Assembly (NCBI GenBank): GCA_944389295.1
Contig: CALXLV010000043.1
Span: forward strand, 60,209 to 124,208
From: an uncultured Spirochaetaceae bacterium
GTDB taxonomy: Bacteria; Spirochaetota; Spirochaetia; Sphaerochaetales; Sphaerochaetaceae
Length of the DNA stretch: 64,000 nucleotides
Direction of reading: 5' to 3'
The translations under genes and the position numbers were made by a program. A model generated the notes under the pieces. That model was not told where the DNA came from. It saw nothing but the letters and a program-made list of their open reading frames with translations, and searched no databases. Below are positions 55,096 to 62,302 of this stretch, one piece after another; position 1 is the stretch's first letter; each line of letters starts with the position of its first letter.

Positions 55096-56267
55096 GCGGA
55101 CTCTTCTGAGAAAAGATGCTTCATCTGGGCTTTCAGCGCGCGGAAGTGATGATCCGCAGGGAGGAAAGCCCAGCTTTTCGTCCTCTTGAATACAAGTCCG
55201 TCCTGAGTGGGCTCAACTGAATAGAACCCCTGCCCTATGCGCGGATTGTCATAGCTCACGAAACCGCTGGCGAAACAGACAGTTCTGGTCTCGCCCGGCT
55301 GTATCGATATGTTCCGCGTACCCTTCGGTCCGGTGTTGAAACCGCAGGTGACGGACCTTATCTCTGGAGTAGCTCCGTCGAAGAGCGCCCATGGCGCATC
55401 CATGCGTCCAAGGTAGTTTTCAGTGATGTCCACATTCGGGAATATCAGAGAATCCTCGGAAGATGAATGAGGAGTGAACATGCAGAACAGGAGCTGGCAC
55501 TTCGGATTATTCAGAACAACCCACCCAAGGTGTTCCTTGTCAGGGATCTTTCCTATGAGATAGTCATAGGTTCCGGTCGGCGGCGGGACATACCCCGCAT
55601 CTGCCGTGCCGCCGCGCACAAGCGGCGCGTGCCTCAGCTCCTCAAAAACCCTCCCGGGCATGAACCTGTTTATCCCCGACTCCCTTCGTGAAAGAGCGTA
55701 TGCGGTATAGTATTTCGCATTGCTGGAGATGAGAGAGCCTGTCTCAAGGAGAGGAGAAGAGAGCATGCAGTGCCAGGAAGCGGAACCTGAAAGCACAGTA
55801 TCTCCTGTGTTCGTTATCCTGACGGCGGTATAGAGGACAGGCTGCGAAGGGAGAAGCATGTCCACCTTCTCAAGACGGTAGCGGTTCCCCTCCTCCCTGC
55901 TCTTCATCTCCGAGAGCCTCCATACGCCGCCGTGCTCCTCCTCCGTACCGTAGCGCCGCACAGACCAGCATGTATCGGTGGAGTTAATCCCCTCTCCGGA
56001 CTGGCACGGGAAGGTGAAATAGGCGCCTCCTGCCTGATACAGCGCCTCATTGCCCTGCCACCACTCGGAGTTCGGATCAGAGAGGACTCCCGCGCCTGTT
56101 CCGCGGAAATAAGGGAGGGAGAGAGCGTTTATCCTCGCACCCGAGAGAGTGCGCGATGTCAGCTCAAGGACGACCTCCCCCTGATCCTCGATCAGGGCCG
56201 AGAAGATATCATTAGACATGTACGTCGCGTATCTGCCTTCCCACAGCGACAGCCGCCTTATATCCAT
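55092..56267 (-). CDS. Mutarotase-like beta-sandwich protein of unknown function
   Basis: A 391-residue protein without signal peptide. The strand-rich pattern (VLELTSRTLSGARINALSLPYFRG, YLEKVDMLLPSQPVLYTAVRITNTGDTVLSGSASWHCMLSS) resembles galactose-mutarotase-like or aldose-epimerase-fold proteins, with candidate His/Glu residues in SWHCMLSS and PNVDITENYLG. No exact family is recognised. ATG at 56267 is set by TGGAGG five bases upstream. It is divergent from the GH36 gene (72 bases between starts), so a shared role in galactoside handling is plausible but inferred. Confidence 0.6.
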   Translation of the reverse strand: MDIRRLSLWEGRYATYMSNDIFSALIEDQGEVVLELTSRTLSGARINALSLPYFRGTGAGVLSDPNSEWWQGNEALYQAGGAYFTFPCQSGEGINSTDTCWSVRRYGTEEEHGGVWRLSEMKSREEGNRYRLEKVDMLLPSQPVLYTAVRITNTGDTVLSGSASWHCMLSSPLLETGSLISSNAKYYTAYALSRRESGINRFMPGRVFEELRHAPLVRGGTADAGYVPPPTGTYDYLIGKIPDKEHLGWVVLNNPKCQLLFCMFTPHSSSEDSLIFPNVDITENYLGRMDAPWALFDGATPEIRSVTCGFNTGPKGTRNISIQPGETRTVCFASGFVSYDNPRIGQGFYSVEPTQDGLVFKRTKSWAFLPADHHFRALKAQMKHLFSEESA

Positions 56268-56339
56268 CTGAGCCTCCAGTGACGACAAACAGCACTATCT
56301 GCGTTAGAATGATTGTAGAGCATAATCCAGAGGTTATCC

Positions 56340-58598
56340 ATGATCGAAGCATTGGCACAGAGAACATTCCATCTCTCCACGGTGAATACAAGCTATATAC
56401 TCCGCATAACCGATACAGGACACGCAGAGCATCTCTACTACGGAAGGAAGCTCCGGAATGTGGAGGCTTCGGTCACGGCGATGAGGGAGAAGCACTACAC
56501 AGCTCCGGGAATGGGGACATACACCGATCCGGACTTCCCTTCCTTCGTCCTCGATGATGCACCTCTTGAGATGACTACTGAGGGGCGCGGAGACTACAGG
56601 ATTCCTCTTGCCGCCATCTCTCTGGGAGAGGACGGAGAGAGAACATTCAATCCCCTTTTCCTGAAGCACAGGATATCAAAGGGAACGAAACCGTTCGGAG
56701 GTCTCAGGCTGCCTCAGGCAAAGGATGCATTCGGAGATGCCGAGACCCTGGAACTCATTTTCTCCGACAGGGAAAGGAACATCACCCTCGGTCTTGTATA
56801 TACCCTCTTCCCCGCTCTCGACGTGATCGTGAGAAGATCGGTGCTGACGAACGCTTCCGGAAAGACACTCAGAGTCCGCTCGCTCGCATCAGCCCAGCTC
56901 GATTTCCGGGAAACGGGAATGAAAGCGCTTACTCTCCATGGCACATGGGGACGCGAGATGGAGAAGGACATCAACGACCTCACATCAGGGACATTCATAT
57001 CCGAGAGCAGGATGCTCGGATCATCCGCGGAGGCCAATCCCGGCTTCATGGTGACGGATGCGCGCGGCGGCTGCTATGCGCTCAACCTCATCTACCCCGG
57101 CCCGCACAGGGCGTCGATGTCAGTGACGGAACATGGAATCACGCACATCGTATGGGGAATAAACCCCGACATGTTCACATGGGTGCTGAAAGACAGTGAG
57201 ACTTTCGAGTCTCCGGAGGCCGTGATGACATTCAGCAGCGGCGGCATTGAAGCGGCAGGAGACAGGATAAAGGGATTCATAGCGGCAGCGATAATGCGCT
57301 CATCGTGGAGCGGCAGGATGCGGCCTGTAATGCTGGACACATGGGAGGCGCTCGGATACGCGACAACGGAAAACAGAATAGAGGAGCTTGCGAAGGGCGC
57401 GGAGGCCATGGGCTGTGAGGGTGTTCTCATAAACGACGGCTGGTTCGGAGCAAGAAGCAGTGACCGCACAAGCCTCGGGGACTGGCATGTGAACACGGTG
57501 AAGATTCCGTCCGGGCTGAGCAGTCTTTCGGACAGCATACACCGCCGCGGCCTCCTCTTCGGCCTCTGGTTTGAGCCTGAGGGTGTCAGCCGCCGCTCTC
57601 TCCTTGCCAAGGAACACCCTGAATGGATAATAGGCAGGAGCGCCGAGACAAACGCAGAAGGAAGTCATGAGCAGCTCCTGGATATAACGCGCTACGATGT
57701 GCAGGACTGGATCATATCGACAATCTCGAAACTTGCTGATGTCGTCCATCTCGATTATCTCCGCTGGAACATAAGCAGGAATTTCTCCGATCTCTTCACG
57801 CTCTCCGGAATACGCGACTACGGAATGTACGCGCATGAGTACGCAGTCTCGCTCTGCAAGATTCTCTCCGCAATCGGGGAGAGATTCCCTGATATGTATA
57901 TAGAGACGGCGGGATGCGCAAGGTTCGATCTGGGAATGCTCAGCATATCGGCCTCCATCATTCCCAGCGAGGTCTCGGACCCGATTGAGAGAGCAAGGCT
58001 GATGTCAGCCGCCTCGTTAATGTACCCGCAGGCTGTGATAGGCACGATAGTCTCTCCCTCTCCCAATGCCGTGACAAGGCGCATCGTCGACAGGGAGACT
58101 AGGTTCGCCGTCGCCGCATTCGGCGTACTCTCCTACTCGCTCGATCCTTCCTCCTTCTCAAAAAGCGAGATGACGGCGTTCCGCCAGCAGACGGAGTTCT
58201 ACAAGGCTTACAGGCTTCTTCTGCAGACGGGAAGATTCCGCGTTGCAGAGGACGGCAACCGGACTATATGGACAGTCTCAAACGAGGACAGATCGGTGAT
58301 CCTGCTTCTCTATCTCCAGCATCTGATAAGGCCTAACACAACCGCGGAGAAGCTGAGAGTGCCGGATGCGAACGAGGAATACGACTACAGGATATTCAGC
58401 AGAGACCACACGATGACGGAGATGGAGTCTTCGATGTATCCTCAGGAAAATGAATGCTACACAGTTCCGGGAGACACCCTGAAATGGGCGGGAATATCCC
58501 TTGCCGAGCAGGTTTCCGGAACAGGCTACCGCGAGGGAATGAGAATGCTCGGAGACTTCTCCTCGCGTCTCTACATAATAAGGAGAATCGATAATTGA
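56340..58598 (+). CDS. GH36 (alpha-galactosidase-like) protein with altered nucleophile
   Basis: A 752-residue GH36 homologue: N-terminal beta-supersandwich (about 1-310), TIM barrel (about 315-630) with INDGWFGARSS, LWFEPEGVS and HLDYLRWNISRNF, then a C-terminal beta-domain. Family enzymes have WDMNR at the nucleophile position; here codon 477 is AAC (Asn) instead of Asp. The usual GGGRFD is GCARFD, and the SDDTD acid/base region is SEVSD (543-547), with Asp547 probably retained. It may be inactive, changed in mechanism, or specific for an unusual substrate. It is cytoplasmic. AGAGG precedes the ATG. It overlaps gpsA by four bases. Confidence 0.88.
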   Translation: MIEALAQRTFHLSTVNTSYILRITDTGHAEHLYYGRKLRNVEASVTAMREKHYTAPGMGTYTDPDFPSFVLDDAPLEMTTEGRGDYRIPLAAISLGEDGERTFNPLFLKHRISKGTKPFGGLRLPQAKDAFGDAETLELIFSDRERNITLGLVYTLFPALDVIVRRSVLTNASGKTLRVRSLASAQLDFRETGMKALTLHGTWGREMEKDINDLTSGTFISESRMLGSSAEANPGFMVTDARGGCYALNLIYPGPHRASMSVTEHGITHIVWGINPDMFTWVLKDSETFESPEAVMTFSSGGIEAAGDRIKGFIAAAIMRSSWSGRMRPVMLDTWEALGYATTENRIEELAKGAEAMGCEGVLINDGWFGARSSDRTSLGDWHVNTVKIPSGLSSLSDSIHRRGLLFGLWFEPEGVSRRSLLAKEHPEWIIGRSAETNAEGSHEQLLDITRYDVQDWIISTISKLADVVHLDYLRWNISRNFSDLFTLSGIRDYGMYAHEYAVSLCKILSAIGERFPDMYIETAGCARFDLGMLSISASIIPSEVSDPIERARLMSAASLMYPQAVIGTIVSPSPNAVTRRIVDRETRFAVAAFGVLSYSLDPSSFSKSEMTAFRQQTEFYKAYRLLLQTGRFRVAEDGNRTIWTVSNEDRSVILLLYLQHLIRPNTTAEKLRVPDANEEYDYRIFSRDHTMTEMESSMYPQENECYTVPGDTLKWAGISLAEQVSGTGYREGMRMLGDFSSRLYIIRRIDN

Positions 58599-59554
58599 AC
58601 AATATTGTAATAGCAGGAGCGGGAACGTTCGGTACGGCAGTTGCAGAGCGCCTCTCTTGGAACAGCCGCAACAGAGTCACCCTTCACACCATCGAGCAGG
58701 ATGTGGAGAAGGAGATAAACGACAGCCACACGAACAGGAAATACTTTCCGACGAGGTTCCTCTCAAGATACCTTTCTGCAACATCGTCATTCTCTGTATT
58801 CGCCGAGGCCGATGTAATAATGCTCGTGATACCCTCAAAGGCGATAGTGCCGTTCTCAGAGGAGATCAGGAAGAACACCGCAAAAGAGCCTCTGATAGTC
58901 AACCTCGCGAAAGGCATGAGCGATGACGGTGCGTTCATCACAGAGAACATTCCGTTCAAGCGTACGGCGAGCATGAAAGGACCTTCCTTCGCGATCGAGA
59001 CGATAAACGGATTCCCGACATCGTTCACATTCGGAGGCAAGAGGGAGGACTACATGTACTTCAAGAACGAGGTGCTTCCCGACACACAGTTCTCCCTCGA
59101 CTACTCAAGCGATGTCAGGGCGGTGGAGCTTATGAGCATCCTCAAAAACATGTATGCCATCGCGATAGGAATAGTGTCAGGAAAGTTCAACAGCCCGAAC
59201 GTCGACTTCCTGGTCTACACGAAAGCCGTAAACGAGATGAGAGGACTTCTCAGGATATTCTCCTGTGATGAAGACACAATATTCAGATACTGCGGCATCG
59301 GGGACCTGGGACTTACGGCGCTCAACGATCTTTCGCGCAACAGGACGCTAGGGATGCTTATCGGCAAAGGCTTCAGCTATGATCCCGACTCAAGATCATC
59401 GACGGTCGTGGAAGGACTGAGGACAGTAAAGCTCATCGGGGAGATCACAAGGGATAAGGGCGTTGCTGAGGATTTCCCGCTCGTGCAGGCGCTCTACAGG
59501 CTTCTCTATGAGAATGACAGCCTGAACGACTACACTCTCTCCGTCCTCGGCTGA
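58595..59554 (+). CDS. gpsA: NAD(P)-dependent glycerol-3-phosphate dehydrogenase
   Basis: A 319-residue enzyme that makes sn-glycerol-3-phosphate from DHAP for phospholipid synthesis. The Rossmann motif NNIVIAGAGTFGTAVAERL opens the protein. KGPSFAIET (about 130), LKNMYAIAIGI with the catalytic Lys (about 185) and GIGDLGLTALNDLSRNRTLG (about 230) are characteristic. The start is TTG at 58595, overlapping the GH36 stop, with AGGAG nine bases upstream. An unusual operon pair with GH36. Confidence 0.94.
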   Translation: MNNIVIAGAGTFGTAVAERLSWNSRNRVTLHTIEQDVEKEINDSHTNRKYFPTRFLSRYLSATSSFSVFAEADVIMLVIPSKAIVPFSEEIRKNTAKEPLIVNLAKGMSDDGAFITENIPFKRTASMKGPSFAIETINGFPTSFTFGGKREDYMYFKNEVLPDTQFSLDYSSDVRAVELMSILKNMYAIAIGIVSGKFNSPNVDFLVYTKAVNEMRGLLRIFSCDEDTIFRYCGIGDLGLTALNDLSRNRTLGMLIGKGFSYDPDSRSSTVVEGLRTVKLIGEITRDKGVAEDFPLVQALYRLLYENDSLNDYTLSVLG

Positions 59555-59590
59555 TTCAGGAAATGCGCCTCAGAATAAAGAAGTGAATTC

Positions 59591-60277
59591 CTATTCAACA
59601 AGCGAATAGACGGCGATGACGCTGTCGCTTACCGGAATCTTCCCTGCAGAATATTCTGTTGAGGAGCTGCGGGAATCCATCATATAAGCCTCGCTTGCCT
59701 CATAAGCGGCGGATGTACTGCCGGCGCTCCTTACCGAAATGACATCGCCGAGGATGTAGCCTGCGGCGGTGGCATAGACGGAGGCTCTGTCATGTGCATC
59801 CGAAACGGCAATGGAACGGGCCTTCGCCTTCTCGGCGCTTCTGTCCAGCTTATCCGCAGTTATCCCGGAAACCTCAATGCCGTCAATTTTGGAGAGACTC
59901 TCAAATACCTTGCCGGCGGCAGATATATCCCTGAGGAGAACGGTCACTGACTGATAGGCCCTCTGACCGCTGAGAACCGTCTTTCCGTCATCGTAAGAAT
60001 AATCAGGAGAGACGGAGAGCGAAGATGTGGCGATATCATCAGAGGGAACGCCGAAGTCATCCTCAAGTATCGATACTGCATGATTGATCATTCCGGATGA
60101 GACGCTTCTGGCCTCCTCCGAAGTCGGAGCGGTGAAAGCGGCGGCCACAGTGAATCTCAGGGCATCGGGCTCTGCCATTACTGTAGCGCTGCCGACCACT
60201 TCTACGGTAGGAAGATCAACGCTGCGGCATGATGCGAGAAGCAGCAAAGAAACGATGAGAATGACTCCTTTTCTCAT
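59591..60277 (-). CDS. SIMPL-domain (DUF541) lipoprotein
   Basis: A 228-residue lipoprotein with lipobox LLLLASC (Cys at about 16) and a SIMPL/DUF541 domain (VEVVGSATVMAEPDALRFTVAA, then a mixed alpha/beta repeat to residue about 180, and a final PVSDSVIAVYSLVE strand). Family members such as BP26 form oligomeric channel-like assemblies in the envelope; their role is poorly defined. Its start overlaps the NUDIX gene by four bases, making it the last gene of mrp-nudix-simpl. Confidence 0.88.
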   Translation of the reverse strand: MRKGVILIVSLLLLASCRSVDLPTVEVVGSATVMAEPDALRFTVAAAFTAPTSEEARSVSSGMINHAVSILEDDFGVPSDDIATSSLSVSPDYSYDDGKTVLSGQRAYQSVTVLLRDISAAGKVFESLSKIDGIEVSGITADKLDRSAEKAKARSIAVSDAHDRASVYATAAGYILGDVISVRSAGSTSAAYEASEAYMMDSRSSSTEYSAGKIPVSDSVIAVYSLVE

Positions 60278-60861
60278 ATTTTCTCCCGCAGTCCGAGCTC
60301 AGGATGCTCCTCAGCGTAGCGCATGAAGAAACCGATCGCCATCATCATTATCCCGTTGCTGTAGAGTCCTGTTCCCATATCTCTTATGGCCTCCTCGACG
60401 GGAACCTCTATGACATCGATGGTCTCGTCAGGATCAAGCGACTGTGCGCTCTTTCTTTCCAGATCGGTCACGAGGAAGAATGACTGCCTGTTGGACATGA
60501 AGGCATTGTTCGGGCAGACGGTTCCGAGACGTGTGAACGTTCCCGCCATTCCCGTCTCCTCCATGAGCTCGCGCTCCGCGGCATCCAGATCGGGCTCTCC
60601 CGCCTCGACAAGTCCAGCGGGGAACTCTCTCGTGATTGACTCGGAACCATGTCTGAACTGTTCTTCCATCACGAAATACGGCACTCCGTCCTTCCTGAAC
60701 CAGGGAATCGCTACTATCCAGTCCGGGCTGTCGATCTCGACGAACTCGCCGTGCCTTCCGTCCTGCGCTTCCCTCTCGGCCATCACGACGGAGAATATCC
60801 TGCAGTCCTGCACCTTCTTTCTGGAAAGTGTTTTCCAGATCAGTTTTTCCTCATCAGCCAT
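60274..60861 (-). CDS. NUDIX hydrolase (ADP-ribose pyrophosphatase-like)
   Basis: A 195-residue hydrolase with an intact NUDIX box (GLVEAGEPDLDAAERELMEETGM, G-x5-E-x7-REL-x-EE-x-G). The N-terminal CRIFSVVMAERE and EEQFRHGSESITREFPAG segments match the ADP-ribose pyrophosphatase group. ATG at 60861 has AAGGAAG upstream and overlaps the mrp 3' end by 8 bases; an earlier in-frame start lies inside mrp. The exact substrate (ADP-ribose, other NDP-sugars) is not certain. Confidence 0.92.
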   Translation of the reverse strand: MADEEKLIWKTLSRKKVQDCRIFSVVMAEREAQDGRHGEFVEIDSPDWIVAIPWFRKDGVPYFVMEEQFRHGSESITREFPAGLVEAGEPDLDAAERELMEETGMAGTFTRLGTVCPNNAFMSNRQSFFLVTDLERKSAQSLDPDETIDVIEVPVEEAIRDMGTGLYSNGIMMMAIGFFMRYAEEHPELGLREKI

Positions 60862-61783
60862 CCCATTTCTTCCTTGACGGGCAGTTAGATGTGCAGGATG
60901 CACATGCCGAGGGTTTGCATGAAGGAGTTCCGAGGAACGATGTATCCCTGCTCGTCGAACATGCTGTGCCGTTGTTTATCTCATTGGCGATTGCCTTCAG
61001 CGCCTCCGCAGACGGGTGCACTCCCGGCTCCTTCACCCACTCCCTGCCGCTGTCCTCAGCCTCGGGCAGTCCTGCCTCCATCGGCACGGCGCCGAGGAAG
61101 GGCACATGCATATCCTGGCACATCTTCTTGCCGCCGCCTTTGCCGAAAATGGGAATCTCCATATGGCAGCCGGGGCAGATCAGGCCGGACATATTCTCTA
61201 TCACGCCTATGATGGCAACGCCGAGCTTGCGCGAGAAGTTGACGGAGCGTCTCGCATCGAGAACAGCGACCTCCTGAGGAGTAGTCACGATTATCGAGCC
61301 GGTGAGCTCGGGAATCGACTGGCAGACAGTCAGCTGCTCATCGCCTGTTCCGGGCGGAGTATCGATGAGGAGGTAATCCAGCTCTCCCCACTCCACATCG
61401 GCGAGAAACTGGCGTATCGCGCTGTTCTTGAGGCTTCCGCGCCAGATCACGGGGGAATCAGGGTCCTCAAGCGCGAAGGCAAGCGACATGACCTTGAGAT
61501 TCTCTCTCGGTTCCACGGGAAGGAATGTCTGTCCGTCTGCGCTCTGAAGCTCTCCGTCCTTGCATCCGAACATCACCGCGACGTTCGGTCCGTGGAGATC
61601 CGTATCAAGAACTCCTACCCTGCATCCCATATCGACGAGGGCGTTGGCGAGATTGACAGTCACTGTCGTCTTTCCAACTCCGCCCTTTCCGCTCATTATC
61701 ATGATTTTGCGGCCGATCTTGTCCATCCTCTCGCGTATGCGGAGGCTCTGGGCCTCATATTCATCCATCTGATTATCAGGCAT
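60854..61783 (-). CDS. Mrp/NBP35-family iron-sulfur cluster carrier ATPase
   Basis: A 309-residue P-loop protein with the deviant Walker A SGKGGVGKTTVTVNLA (about residue 31), DTDLHGPNVAVMFG (about 60), DYLLIDTPPGTGDEQLT (about 135) and the CPGCHMEIPIFGKGGG pair (about 210), which carries the bridging Fe-S cysteines. An additional C-terminal Cys cluster (CxxC-xxx-C: SACASCTSNC) lies in the last 20 residues, which is not universal. Shine-Dalgarno AGGAGAG precedes the ATG. It is the first gene of mrp-nudix-simpl. Confidence 0.93.
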   Translation of the reverse strand: MPDNQMDEYEAQSLRIRERMDKIGRKIMIMSGKGGVGKTTVTVNLANALVDMGCRVGVLDTDLHGPNVAVMFGCKDGELQSADGQTFLPVEPRENLKVMSLAFALEDPDSPVIWRGSLKNSAIRQFLADVEWGELDYLLIDTPPGTGDEQLTVCQSIPELTGSIIVTTPQEVAVLDARRSVNFSRKLGVAIIGVIENMSGLICPGCHMEIPIFGKGGGKKMCQDMHVPFLGAVPMEAGLPEAEDSGREWVKEPGVHPSAEALKAIANEINNGTACSTSRDTSFLGTPSCKPSACASCTSNCPSRKKWDG

Positions 61784-61917
61784 TGCACTCTCCTAGCTAT
61801 CCAGAATATAGCACAAAAGAGAGCGAGCGGCTCTATAGCGGGAGCACGGCTGCCGCCAAATCAGCTGTGAGGCGGAAAAATAAATCCGGCAGCAGTAAAA
61901 TTACCCGGATATCGCTG

Positions 61918-61947
61918 TTGAACCGTTTTCCCTATCTCTGATATATT
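61918..61947 (+). promoter_or_regulatory. Oxaloacetate decarboxylase operon promoter
   Basis: TTGAAC, 18 bases, TATATT, about 36 bases before the first ATG, which has AAGGAG. Confidence 0.6.
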
Positions 61948-61983
61948 CTGAAATTGAATACCTAATAAGGTAAGGAGTGATAT

Positions 61984-62286
61984 ATGTTGACATTGTTGAC
62001 AAATATGCCAAAGGATGCGCTGATCGCGCAGCTTAAGGACGGTCTTATTCTCCTTGTCCTCGGTATGGGTACGGTATTCATCTTCCTTGTTATCCTGATC
62101 TTCATTTCAAAGCTCATGAGCAGGATAATCAACGGAGCTGAGAATAACGGCCCTGCTGCAGCGGCAGAGACAGCCTCTCCTCAGGCGGCGGCGCAGATCC
62201 AGCAGAGGGCTGCTGCGGCTCCGACAGGAGACGATGCGGCAGTAGCGGCGGCTATAGCGGCTGCATACGACAAGTCCAGGAATTGA
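61984..62286 (+). CDS. oadG: Oxaloacetate decarboxylase / Na+-pump decarboxylase gamma subunit
   Basis: A 100-residue protein with one membrane segment (GLILLVLGMGTVFIFLVILIFISKLM, about 20-45) followed by an Ala/Pro-rich linker and a short charged end. This is the layout of OadG, the small subunit that anchors the alpha subunit to the membrane-embedded beta subunit of Na+-pumping decarboxylases. It is followed 17 bases later by the alpha subunit. The beta subunit must lie beyond the window. Confidence 0.9.
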   Translation: MLTLLTNMPKDALIAQLKDGLILLVLGMGTVFIFLVILIFISKLMSRIINGAENNGPAAAAETASPQAAAQIQQRAAAAPTGDDAAVAAAIAAAYDKSRN

Positions 62287-62302
62287 AAAAGGGGTTCACA
62301 GA

